Part shown: piece by piece, positions 7,195-14,322 of the stretch
Layout of the letters: every line of letters begins with the position of its first letter
Position numbering within the stretch: the stretch's first letter is position 1
Source of the DNA: Bacteroidales bacterium
Lineage (GTDB): Bacteria > Bacteroidota > Bacteroidia > Bacteroidales > UBA7960
Direction: 5' to 3'
Length of the DNA: 14,327 bases
NCBI GenBank assembly: GCA_007122505.1
Contig: SKTQ01000016.1
Span: forward strand, 1-14,327
Translations under genes and position numbers: made by a program
The notes under the pieces: model-generated
Databases searched by the model: none
What the model saw: only the letters and a program-made list of their open reading frames with translations
Told to the model about the DNA's origin: nothing

Positions 7195-8196
7195 TTATTT
7201 GCCTGCAGCCTGGTTTACGGTAATTGCAACCAGGTTCACGATGTCATCAACGGAGCAACCTCTTGAGAGGTCATTGATGGGTGCGGCCATTCCCTGCAGT
7301 ACCGGACCTACGGCTTCTGCACCTGCCAGCCTTTGCACCAGTTTATAAGCGATATTTCCCACTTCCAGGGTGGGAAATACCAGCACATTGGCTTTCCCTG
7401 CGATGGGACTGCCGGGTGCTTTGCTTTGTCCGATTGCTTCCACAATTGCTGCATCAGCCTGCATTTCACCATCAATTAGCAGGGAGCTATCCATTTCTTT
7501 TGCCAGGCGCGTTGCTTCGACAACCTTATCAACCATCGGGTGTTTTGCACTGCCCTTGGTTGAGAAACTAAGCATGGCAACTTTTGGTTCAACCCCAACG
7601 ATGGCTTTGGTGGTACGTGCAGTCATGACAGCGATTTCGGCAAGTTCTTTTGCGTCGGGATCGGGGTGTACGGCACAGTCGGCAAATACGAGAATGCCAT
7701 TTTCTCCCCACTGCTGATCTTTCATGATCATGATGAAGGCTCCTGATACCACACTGATGCCGGGTAATGTTTTTACGATCTGGAAGGCGGGTCGCAGCAC
7801 ATTGCCGGTGGCATTCATGGCACCGGCTACCTCGCCGTGCGCCACTCCGTTTTTGATCAGTAAAGTGGCCAGATACAAGGGGTCTTCGACCAATTTGAGT
7901 GCATCATCCTTGGTGAGCCCTTTGTTTTTGCGGATCTCATACAGCATGTTGGCATAGACTTCTTTTTCCTCAAATGTCGCCGGGTCAATGATACGTGCTG
8001 ACTCTATATGATTCAGATTGTCTGATGATGCTTTCTCCAGGATTTCTTCTCTGTTTCCCAGCAGTATGATTTGGGCTATTCCTTCAGAAAGGATGATGTC
8101 GGCGGCTTTTAGCGTCCGCTCTTCCGGCCCCTCGGGCAATACGATGATTTTGTTTTGTTTTTTTGCTTTTTGTTTGATCGATTCTAATAATTGCAT
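7195..8196 (-). CDS. pta: Phosphate acetyltransferase (short form)
   Basis: The enzyme interconverts acetyl-CoA plus phosphate and acetyl phosphate plus CoA, supplying AckA, whose gene follows 41 bp downstream. From the ATG at 8196 it is 333 residues, containing only the PTA/PTB catalytic domain. The N-terminal P-loop/DRTGG extension of E. coli Pta is absent, as in many anaerobes. Family stretches seen include IIVLPEGPEERTLKAA near the N-terminus, NGVAHGEVAGA, LVFADCAVHPDPDA, and the C-terminal DLSRGCSVDDIVN containing the conserved Ser-Arg. The frame is open back to 8250, but those 18 codons run into the full-consensus promoter at 8248-8278, so the later start MQLLESIKQKAKKQ is preferred. 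It might also act on other short acyl-CoAs (a Ptb-like activity); linkage to ackA favours acetate. Confidence 0.96.
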   Translation of the reverse strand: MQLLESIKQKAKKQNKIIVLPEGPEERTLKAADIILSEGIAQIILLGNREEILEKASSDNLNHIESARIIDPATFEEKEVYANMLYEIRKNKGLTKDDALKLVEDPLYLATLLIKNGVAHGEVAGAMNATGNVLRPAFQIVKTLPGISVVSGAFIMIMKDQQWGENGILVFADCAVHPDPDAKELAEIAVMTARTTKAIVGVEPKVAMLSFSTKGSAKHPMVDKVVEATRLAKEMDSSLLIDGEMQADAAIVEAIGQSKAPGSPIAGKANVLVFPTLEVGNIAYKLVQRLAGAEAVGPVLQGMAAPINDLSRGCSVDDIVNLVAITVNQAAGK

Positions 8197-8247
8197 TTGT
8201 TTGTTATTGAATGTATAGGGTGGATATGATTGACTGTCAAAGGGCAA

Positions 8248-8278
8248 CAAAATTAGGATTTATTTGCATGGCAGCAAA
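8248..8278 (-). promoter_or_regulatory. Full-consensus Bacteroidota promoter of the pta-ackA operon
   Basis: On the minus strand TTTG (8278-8275) is followed after exactly 19 bp by TAATTTTG (8255-8248), matching both the -33 and -7 consensus. Transcription would begin near 8242, giving a leader of about 45 nt before the pta ATG at 8196. Confidence 0.75.
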
Positions 8279-8440
8279 GTGTTTTTGTTATTTTTTTGAT
8301 TTTGCAAGAAAAAAACAATTTGTTCCTTGTGAAATAAATAACATGGTCTTTTGTTATGCAGCATTCAGGGTGTTGGGCTGAAGTGCCGAACCGGCCTAAG
8401 CGATATTGCACAAGTAATTTTGATGATCTGCTTACTTTAT

Positions 8441-8484
8441 ATTGATCATTTACAATTGACAATTGATCATCGATAATTGATCAT
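8441..8484. repeat. Three direct copies of ATTGATCAT in an AT-rich spacer
   Basis: ATTGATCAT occurs at 8441-8449, 8462-8470 and 8476-8484, mixed with the variants CAATTGAC and CGATAATTG. The core TGATCA is self-complementary, so the copies can also pair with one another. The stretch 8197-8569 otherwise contains the pta promoter, the -7 element of the next operon and no supported gene. Similar runs of ATTGA(C/T)-type sequence are common low-complexity intergenic filler in Bacteroidota; an operator role is possible but unproven. Confidence 0.6.
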
Positions 8485-8548
8485 TTTTGACCATGGTGTT
8501 ATTATTTTGCAACGCGGGTGCATTATCTTCAGTTTCCCAAATAAGACG

Positions 8549-8556
8549 TACTTTTG
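8549..8556 (+). promoter_or_regulatory. Bacteroidota -7 element for the DUF4271-hemD operon
   Basis: TACTTTTG matches TAnnTTTG fully and lies 13 bp before the ATG at 8570 (25 bp before an alternative ATG at 8582). No clear TTTG is present at the -33 spacing. The very short leader makes the second ATG a real alternative. Confidence 0.5.
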
Positions 8557-8569
8557 CAAAAAAAAGAAC

Positions 8570-9460
8570 ATGCTGTCCAACATGATCCTGAAAGCATGTA
8601 CAATCATTTTGGTTTTTTTGTTGTTCTCTGCAAACACATATGCAGCAGAAGGTGAACCCATTGGTGGGGAGGAACCCTTTGCGAACGGTGATATATTCTT
8701 TAATGCGATCGTTCCCACGGTTTCTCCTACGGCAGGTTTTTATGGCGGGCCTCACCAACTGGTTCCCTCAGAGGGTTTGGTTTTTGAGCCGGTTTCCCAG
8801 GCGGAGTCATCCGGTGACTGGGTCGCATTCATATTCTTGCTGTGCCTGTTGCTTTTGGCCATTTCAAGGTTTTTTTTCCCGGGAAGGACCAGGTATATTC
8901 TGATGTCAGCAGCAGGTCTGCGTTTCTTTCATATGGTTCATAAGCAGGGTAACCTGTATAGTGAAACGCCAAGTTTTCTTTTAAAGATCAATTACCTGCT
9001 TGTAGCATCCTTGCTGCTTTATCAGAGCCTCGCCTATGCCGGAATGCTGCGGTCATTGGAAACTGTTCCTTCTTTTGTTATATATAGTTTTATCCTGCTT
9101 GGCCTGGCATTTTTTTATGTAGCCAAGAGGATGGTGATGCAATTGCTGGCCTGGGTTTTTTCTGCCAACAGGCAAACAGAGTTATATTTTAACAACTTGT
9201 TTGTGTTGAACCAGTTTGCAGGTGTATTGCTTATTCCGGCCGTTTTTTTTCATGCATACCATCCTTCCCTTTTTGGGATGTATGCCGCATGGGCATTGCT
9301 CATTCTTGTCAACCTTTATAAGATCACGAGGGGGTTTATTATTACCCATAATGTGTCTGTATATTCTTTGTTTCACCTTTTTTTGTACCTTTGTGCCGTC
9401 GAATTGGCACCCTTACTAATCATAGGGAAAACGGCGTCTGTATATTTGTTTAATTCATGA
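8570..9460 (+). CDS. DUF4271 family integral membrane protein
   Basis: The protein has 296 residues from the ATG at 8570 (292 from 8582). An N-terminal signal-like segment (MILKACTIILVFLLFSANTYAAEG) is followed by a soluble, Gly/Pro-rich stretch of about 55 residues. Then come about six membrane helices, beginning FIFLLCLLLLAISRFFF and ending near FHLFLYLCAVELAPLLII, with basic residues on cytoplasmic-side loops. Its position directly before hemD and the topology fit the DUF4271 family, which I know as a Bacteroidota protein of unknown function commonly next to hemD. A longer frame from 8477 would overlap the -7 element and is rejected. The hemD start follows 25 bp after the stop, so the two are probably cotranscribed. 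The link with hemD suggests a role near heme synthesis or the envelope, but no catalytic residues are apparent. Confidence 0.82.
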   Translation: MLSNMILKACTIILVFLLFSANTYAAEGEPIGGEEPFANGDIFFNAIVPTVSPTAGFYGGPHQLVPSEGLVFEPVSQAESSGDWVAFIFLLCLLLLAISRFFFPGRTRYILMSAAGLRFFHMVHKQGNLYSETPSFLLKINYLLVASLLLYQSLAYAGMLRSLETVPSFVIYSFILLGLAFFYVAKRMVMQLLAWVFSANRQTELYFNNLFVLNQFAGVLLIPAVFFHAYHPSLFGMYAAWALLILVNLYKITRGFIITHNVSVYSLFHLFLYLCAVELAPLLIIGKTASVYLFNS

Positions 9461-9470
9461 AATCAAATTA

Positions 9471-9477
9471 AAAGGAG
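9471..9477 (+). promoter_or_regulatory. Strong Shine-Dalgarno that fixes the hemD TTG start
   Basis: AAAGGAG lies eight bases before the TTG at 9486. No in-frame ATG exists near the N-terminus of the hemD frame, so the site decides the start. Such a strong site stands out because most genes in this window lack one. Confidence 0.7.
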
Positions 9478-9485
9478 AAGGGCTC

Positions 9486-10229
9486 TTGAAAATTAAACAT
9501 GTTTTAATATCACAACCACCGCCGGAGAATGACAAATCGCCTTATGCCGACCTGATTGACGAATACAATCTGAATGTTTGTTTTCGGAAATTCATCAAAA
9601 TTGAAAGCGTCGGCGCAAGAGAGTTCCGGAAGCATCGAATTCAGATTCCGGAGCACAGTGCGATCATATTTACCTCCAAAAATGGTATCGATCACTTTTT
9701 TAGTCTCTGCGAGGAGTTGCGCGTTCAGATTTCGGAACAGATGAAATACTTTTGTACTTCGGAAGCTATTGCATTGTATTTGCAGAAATACGTGCAATTC
9801 AGGAAGCGCAAAATTTTTTACGGAAAGAATCACATATCTGACCTCATAGATGTGATCAAGAAGAACAAGGAGGACAAATTCCTGTTCCCTTGTGCCGAGA
9901 ATCATAAAAAAGATATTCCGCAGCTGCTGAGGCAAAACAAAATACAGTTTTCTGTAGCACCCATATACCGGTCTGTTCCTGAAGATATATCGGATGTTGA
10001 CATTGGCAAATACCAGATGCTGGTCTTTTTCAGCCCATTTGGCATTCAGTCGCTCCGCTTGAATTTCCCGGATTATGAGCAGGGTGATACCGTTATCGCC
10101 ACTTTTGGGAAGGCAACCCTCAAAGCGGCAGAGAAAGACGGTTTAAAGGTTCAAATTGCAGCACCTACCAAAACTGCACCATCCATGGTTATGGCGATGC
10201 AGGAATACCTGAAGGGCTCAGGCAAGTGA
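9486..10229 (+). CDS. hemD: Uroporphyrinogen-III synthase
   Basis: The enzyme cyclises hydroxymethylbilane to uroporphyrinogen III, inverting ring D, at the branch point for heme, siroheme and corrinoids; it is cytosolic. The family is poorly conserved, but the two-domain pattern is clear in 247 residues. The first half carries SAIIFTSKNGIDHFF (58-72). The second carries VAPIYRSVPED (157-167), MLVFFSPFGIQSL (178-190), GDTVIATFGKATLKAAEKDG (200-219) and the C-terminal APTKTAPSMVMAMQEYL, all matching HemD consensus blocks. The start is a TTG at 9486 served by a strong Shine-Dalgarno. It lies 25 bp after the DUF4271 gene and 44 bp before rnpA. No other heme-pathway gene is in the window, so hemD is separated from hemC here. 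Confidence 0.9.
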   Translation: MKIKHVLISQPPPENDKSPYADLIDEYNLNVCFRKFIKIESVGAREFRKHRIQIPEHSAIIFTSKNGIDHFFSLCEELRVQISEQMKYFCTSEAIALYLQKYVQFRKRKIFYGKNHISDLIDVIKKNKEDKFLFPCAENHKKDIPQLLRQNKIQFSVAPIYRSVPEDISDVDIGKYQMLVFFSPFGIQSLRLNFPDYEQGDTVIATFGKATLKAAEKDGLKVQIAAPTKTAPSMVMAMQEYLKGSGK

Positions 10230-10273
10230 TCCCGCGGTCAGGATGCTCCCTGGCTTACCAATAATTGACGGTC

Positions 10274-10741
10274 ATGCATACTTTCAGGAAAAATGAACGG
10301 CTGGGCAACTTCCGTCTGAACCGCATTCTCTTCAGCAAAGGGAAACACTTTTTTCAATACCCGTTTCGTGTAACCTACTTTTGTATGCCAGAGAATGGGA
10401 GCCATCAGATTTTTCCCGGAAGAGAGATACCACCTGATGGCATCTTTCATTATCCTGCGAAATGCGTGATCGGGGTATCCAAACATCATGTAAAAAAAGC
10501 GACCAAAAGAAATCGCATCAAGCGTATGGTAAAAGAAGCATACCGAAAAAACAAAAGTACGCTTTACACGTTTTTACAAGGCAGGCATGCAAATTGCTTG
10601 CTTGCATTGATCTATGTATCCGGTAAAGCTTTGCCATACAGGGAGATCGAAATAAAGGTAAGGGGCGTTCTTGGCAAACTCGCGGAGGAAATCAACGAAG
10701 GTGGTCTGCATGAGCTACCTGCCGGCGCCAATGATGATTGA
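10274..10741 (+). CDS. rnpA: Ribonuclease P protein component
   Basis: This small basic protein partners the RnpB RNA to mature tRNA 5' ends. The start MHTFRKNERLGNFRLNRILFSKGK is typical, and the RNA-binding RNR signature is in KKATKRNRIKRMVKEAYR (RNR at residues 79-81). At 155 residues it is somewhat longer than the usual 110-130. The extra length comes from an insert of about 15 residues before the RNR block (around ENGSHQIFPGREIPPDG) and an acidic C-terminal tail. An in-frame TTG at 10265 is three codons upstream; the ATG at 10274 is preferred. yidD begins two bases after the stop, preserving the classical rnpA-yidD pair, but rpmH is absent and hemD is upstream instead. Confidence 0.95.
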   Translation: MHTFRKNERLGNFRLNRILFSKGKHFFQYPFRVTYFCMPENGSHQIFPGREIPPDGIFHYPAKCVIGVSKHHVKKATKRNRIKRMVKEAYRKNKSTLYTFLQGRHANCLLALIYVSGKALPYREIEIKVRGVLGKLAEEINEGGLHELPAGANDD

Positions 10742-10743
10742 TC

Positions 10744-10986
10744 ATGAAGGTATTGATTGACTATATTGGGAAAGTATTCAGTTATTTGTTCATTGGAATC
10801 ATACGGTTTTACCAGGGAGCCATTTCGCCTTATCTTCCTCCCTCCTGCCGTTATACACCAAGTTGTTCGCAATATGGTGTTGAGGCTATCCGGAAACATG
10901 GTCCGGTGAAAGGTGGCTGGTTGACCGTTAAACGCATATCTTCCTGTCATCCATGGGGAGGCAGTGGTTATGATCCGGTACCGTAA
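10744..10986 (+). CDS. yidD: Membrane protein insertion efficiency factor YidD
   Basis: This 80-residue membrane-associated protein is thought to help YidC-dependent insertion of inner-membrane proteins. The sequence is almost entirely family signature: a short amphipathic/hydrophobic N-terminus (VFSYLFIGIIRFYQ), then ISPYLPPSCRYTPSCSQY (27-44) with Cys35 and Cys41, the basic segment IRKHGPVKGGW, and SSCHPWGGSGYDPVP with Cys68. The ATG at 10744 follows the rnpA stop by two bases, suggesting translational coupling. A TTG at 10738 would overlap rnpA and is not needed. yidC, often next in other phyla, is not here; an S41 protease follows after 20 bp. Confidence 0.96.
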   Translation: MKVLIDYIGKVFSYLFIGIIRFYQGAISPYLPPSCRYTPSCSQYGVEAIRKHGPVKGGWLTVKRISSCHPWGGSGYDPVP

Positions 10987-11006
10987 ACATCAAAAAAACA
11001 ATAAAT

Positions 11007-12677
11007 ATGTTCAAGTATTTTAAATCTGTCTCAAAAAGAACCAAGGCTCTTTTGCTGATCACTATTTTTGTTTCGTCAGCGGTAGTTTTGACCGGTGCAG
11101 GAAGCAGGAATTTCGAGATCACCAAGAACCTGGACATTTTTTCACGGATGTTCAGAGAGCTGGTGGTGAATTATGTCAATGATGTCAATGTATCCGAGGT
11201 GATGCAGTCGGGCATCGATGGCATGTTATCTACGCTAGACCCTTATACAACCTTTATTCCCGAATCTGAGATCGAGGATGTACGCATGATGACCACCGGT
11301 CAGTATGGTGGTATTGGTGCGGTGATCAGGTCCCGTGATGATTATATGATGATCGTGGAGCCTCATCAGGGTTTTCCTGCCTACAAGGCCGGATTTTTGC
11401 CCGGCGATCTCATCATCGAAATAAACGGGCAGTCGGTAAAAGGACGTAATGAAGATGAAGTGAGGGCATTGTTGCATGGGCAACCGGGCACCAGCCTGAG
11501 CATTTTGTTTAAGCGAGACGGTGAAGAGCGACTGACAAGCCTTGAGCGAGAGGTAATCCGCATTGAAAACATTCCTTATTTCGGCATGCTTGACGAGCAC
11601 ACAGCCTATATCAAACTCACCGGTTTCACCCAAAGGGCGGGAAGGGAAGTTCGAAACGCCCTCAGGGAGCTCACGGAAAACAATGACGTACATAGTGTGG
11701 TGCTGGATCTGCGTGACAACGGCGGTGGTTTGCTGCATGAAGCGGTGAACATCACCAATATATTTGTTGACAAAGACCAGTTGGTTGTAAACACCCGGGG
11801 GCGTATACCGGAGCGGACAAGCACACACCGTACGCTGAATGAGCCATTTGACACCGAAATCCCCCTTGCTGTGCTGGTTAACAGACGCAGTGCCTCTGCA
11901 TCTGAAATTGTTGCCGGCTCCATTCAGGATTTCGACAGGGGGGTGATCATTGGTGACAGGACTTTTGGCAAAGGCCTTGTTCAAAATGTGGTACCGCTTA
12001 GTTACAACACCCAGCTGAAAGTCACGGTAGCTGAGTATTTTATCCCAAGTGGCCGGGGTATACAGGCCATTAATTATGCTGAGAGAAGAGAAGATGGCAG
12101 TGTTGCGGAGATTCCGGACTCTTTGAAAATGCCCTTCGAAACAAGGGCCGGCCGGCGCGTATACGACGGTGGGGGGATTGAACCGGACATCAGCGTGGAA
12201 AGGGCCATACGTGGGAATGTAACACGCGGGCTGCTTCGACAAAATGTCATTTTTGATTTCGCCACCAAATACCAAAGGCAACACCCGGAAATACCGGAGC
12301 CTGAGCAATTTGTAATCACAGATCAATTGTTTGACGCATTCCTGGAATTTGTCGCCGAACAAAACTTCACCTACAACACCCAAACGGAAAGGCTGTTAAA
12401 AGATCTGAAGAAAGCTGCACAAGAAGAATACTATTTCTCCGTCATGGAAACCGAATATGAAAGGCTTCGCCAACTGCTCGAACAGGAAAAAGCACAAGAC
12501 ATGATCACTTTCCGGGATGAAATCAAACAGCAACTCCGCCAGGAAATTGTTTCACGTTACTATTATCAGCGCGGAAGAGTGATCGTCTCACTCGTTGATG
12601 ATCCGGATATCCGGAAAGCGCTCTCCGTACTTTCGGATCAGCAAATTTACAGAAATATACTGGCAGGCATAGACTGA
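11007..12677 (+). CDS. S41-family C-terminal processing protease (CtpA/Prc-like)
   Basis: This periplasmic serine protease has 556 residues. A basic N-terminus and one hydrophobic segment (ALLLITIFVSSAVVLTGA, about 14-31) act as signal or anchor. A helical region (DGMLSTLDPYTTFI) comes next, then a PDZ domain (about 90-175; GGIGAVI, AGFLPGDLIIEINGQSV), then the S41 catalytic core. The Ser-Lys dyad is inferred to be Ser297 in RRSASASEIVAGS and Lys322 in FGKGLVQ, the usual 25-residue spacing. Preceding family motifs YIKLTGF and VLDLRDNGGG are present. A C-terminal extension of about 150 residues is helical and charged (YERLRQLLEQEKAQ), probably a dimerisation or tether-like part. Such enzymes trim or degrade envelope proteins and peptidoglycan hydrolases; the target here is unknown. 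The stop overlaps the next start (TGATG). Confidence 0.95.
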   Translation: MFKYFKSVSKRTKALLLITIFVSSAVVLTGAGSRNFEITKNLDIFSRMFRELVVNYVNDVNVSEVMQSGIDGMLSTLDPYTTFIPESEIEDVRMMTTGQYGGIGAVIRSRDDYMMIVEPHQGFPAYKAGFLPGDLIIEINGQSVKGRNEDEVRALLHGQPGTSLSILFKRDGEERLTSLEREVIRIENIPYFGMLDEHTAYIKLTGFTQRAGREVRNALRELTENNDVHSVVLDLRDNGGGLLHEAVNITNIFVDKDQLVVNTRGRIPERTSTHRTLNEPFDTEIPLAVLVNRRSASASEIVAGSIQDFDRGVIIGDRTFGKGLVQNVVPLSYNTQLKVTVAEYFIPSGRGIQAINYAERREDGSVAEIPDSLKMPFETRAGRRVYDGGGIEPDISVERAIRGNVTRGLLRQNVIFDFATKYQRQHPEIPEPEQFVITDQLFDAFLEFVAEQNFTYNTQTERLLKDLKKAAQEEYYFSVMETEYERLRQLLEQEKAQDMITFRDEIKQQLRQEIVSRYYYQRGRVIVSLVDDPDIRKALSVLSDQQIYRNILAGID

Positions 12678-14251
12678 TGAGTTTTCCTGTAGTACACCTT
12701 TCTTCGAAAAGACGGATAATACACCGGTGGATATATTTCGGGGGCCTTGCGCTACTTGCTATCGGACTGCCTTCGTCTGTTTTCCTGATGAGTGTTTCCC
12801 AAATCATTCTTTTTCTCAATTGGCTGGCAGAAGCTCAATTCAGGGAAAAGTACAGGCGTTTTTTTGACAACAGGGCCGCACTGATCTTTACATCGATTTA
12901 CCTGGTCCATATCCTGGCGCTCTTTTATTCATCAAACTGGGATTATGGCGTTAGCACCCTGCGCACCAGACTTCCCATCTTTTTGCTGACCCTGATTGTT
13001 GTTTCCTCTGCACCGCTGCCCAAGCAATCAAAAAAGTGGCTGCCGTTTGCATTTGCCGGAGCAATCACTGTGGTATCACTCTTTAGTATCCGGATCTTCC
13101 TTACAGGAGACTTCAACGATTACCGCGAGCTTTCCCCTTTCGTTTCTCACATACGCCTGAGCCTGATGGTGGTGCTGTCCGTGTTTTTAATGCTGTACAG
13201 CGCGAAACGAACATTTGCAAATCACAAAGGCTTGTCGATGCTTTCTTACGGACTTGCAATCTGGCATACTGCCTATCTGCTGATGCTTTATTCCTTGTCG
13301 GGATTATTGGTTTTTGCTGCGGTAATAGCCGTGCTGACAGCAATACTCATTTTGAAATTGCCCAGGGTGTGGCGGGCAGCTTTCTTTTCTGCAGGGTTAC
13401 TCCTTTTTTTTGGTGGCCTCGTATTTCTCCTGTCGCTGTGGAGCAATGTAACCAAAGTCAGGGACAAAGACATTGCAAAGCTGGAACAACAGTCTGCACT
13501 TGGAACACACTACACACACGACCCCAAATCACCTTTCAGAGAAAACGGGCATCTTGTATATATTTACATTGCTGAAGAGGAGTTGCGTAAAAAATGGAAC
13601 ATGGTCAGTGAGCTGGATTATGATGGATATAACAGGCGCGGCGAACCGGTCAAACATGTGTTGTTCAGGTACATGGCCTCCATGGGCTTGCGTAAAGATG
13701 CCGAAGGCTTTGCACAACTGACGGAACGGGACATTGAAGCCGTGGAAGAAGGCATCACCAATGTACGCTATACCCAATGGCCCTGGATCGTAACGCGCTT
13801 GCACCAAACCCTTTGGGAGCTGCATCACTACAGAATTGCCCGAAACCCTTCGGGACATTCTTTCGCCATGCGACTCGAGTTTTGGCAAGCTGCCCTGAAA
13901 GCCATCGAAAAAAAACCTTTGCTGGGATGGGGCACCGGAGACATTCGAGAAGCATCCTTTTACGGGCTTGAAAAAATCAACTCACCCCTGACATTTGAAC
14001 GGTGGATGAAGCCCCATAATCAATACTTGTCTTTTGCCGTCCTGTTCGGTATTCCCGGCATGCTATGGATCATATTTGCCATGGTATATCCGCCATTGAA
14101 AAACAAATGCTACCAGCATTTTCCCTGTATTGCATTCTTTGTGATCCTCACCATTTCCATGCTCAACGAAGATACCATCGACACGCAGGCGGGCTTGTCG
14201 TTCTTTGTTTTTTTCTACAATTATTTTGTTTTCCTGAAAGAAGAAACCTAA
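12677..14251 (+). CDS. O-antigen ligase / polymerase-like (Wzy_C) membrane protein
   Basis: This 524-residue polytopic membrane protein is of the O-antigen ligase/Wzy polymerase superfamily, which transfers or polymerises lipid-linked glycans on the periplasmic side of the inner membrane. About seven to eight hydrophobic segments lie between residues 20 and 255. A large soluble loop follows (about 257-450), and about three terminal helices follow (GIPGMLWIIFAMVYPPL onward). The loop contains the Wzy_C hallmarks HSFAMRLEFWQAALKAI, KPLLGWGTGD and KPHNQYLSF. Its first part (NGHLVYIYIAEEELRKKW...DYDGYNRRGEP) is not part of the hallmark and looks lineage-specific. The ATG shares one base with the stop of the protease gene, implying translational coupling. 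No glycosyltransferases are adjacent, so whether it is ligase or polymerase cannot be decided from context. Confidence 0.85.
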   Translation: MSFPVVHLSSKRRIIHRWIYFGGLALLAIGLPSSVFLMSVSQIILFLNWLAEAQFREKYRRFFDNRAALIFTSIYLVHILALFYSSNWDYGVSTLRTRLPIFLLTLIVVSSAPLPKQSKKWLPFAFAGAITVVSLFSIRIFLTGDFNDYRELSPFVSHIRLSLMVVLSVFLMLYSAKRTFANHKGLSMLSYGLAIWHTAYLLMLYSLSGLLVFAAVIAVLTAILILKLPRVWRAAFFSAGLLLFFGGLVFLLSLWSNVTKVRDKDIAKLEQQSALGTHYTHDPKSPFRENGHLVYIYIAEEELRKKWNMVSELDYDGYNRRGEPVKHVLFRYMASMGLRKDAEGFAQLTERDIEAVEEGITNVRYTQWPWIVTRLHQTLWELHHYRIARNPSGHSFAMRLEFWQAALKAIEKKPLLGWGTGDIREASFYGLEKINSPLTFERWMKPHNQYLSFAVLFGIPGMLWIIFAMVYPPLKNKCYQHFPCIAFFVILTISMLNEDTIDTQAGLSFFVFFYNYFVFLKEET

Positions 14252-14314
14252 AAAGGATAACAAATACCCTGTTTTGTTTTGGAAGCCCGGAGAGTAGGCC
14301 TTAAAGACATTTCA

Positions 14315-14322
14315 TACATTTG
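14315..14322 (+). promoter_or_regulatory. Possible -7 element of a gene beyond the right edge
   Basis: TACATTTG matches the Bacteroidota -7 consensus. It lies 64 bp past the O-antigen-ligase-like stop and five bases from the window end. No TTTG is found at the -33 spacing. If real, a plus-strand gene starts just outside. Confidence 0.35.

Noticed and set aside
8415..8422. TAATTTTG plus-strand -7 match in the spacer
   Set aside because: No -33 element at the right spacing and no gene directly downstream; AT-rich DNA gives such matches by chance.
8253..8462. Small minus-strand frame (69 codons) in the pta-DUF4271 spacer
   Set aside because: It overlaps the pta promoter and the ATTGATCAT repeats, has no ribosome-binding site and a composition typical of translated intergenic DNA.
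9441..9448. TATATTTG, a -7 match just ahead of hemD
   Set aside because: It lies inside the DUF4271 coding end, has no TTTG at the -33 spacing, and the 25-bp gene gap already suggests cotranscription.
10738..10743. Alternative TTG start for yidD overlapping the rnpA stop
   Set aside because: The ATG two codons later (10744) gives the standard YidD N-terminus, so the rarer start is unnecessary.
11235..12383. Long minus-strand open frame (382 codons) opposite the S41 protease gene
   Set aside because: It lies entirely antisense to a protein with complete family motifs and catalytic residues. Its own translation shows no domain, and no minus-strand promoter or context supports it.
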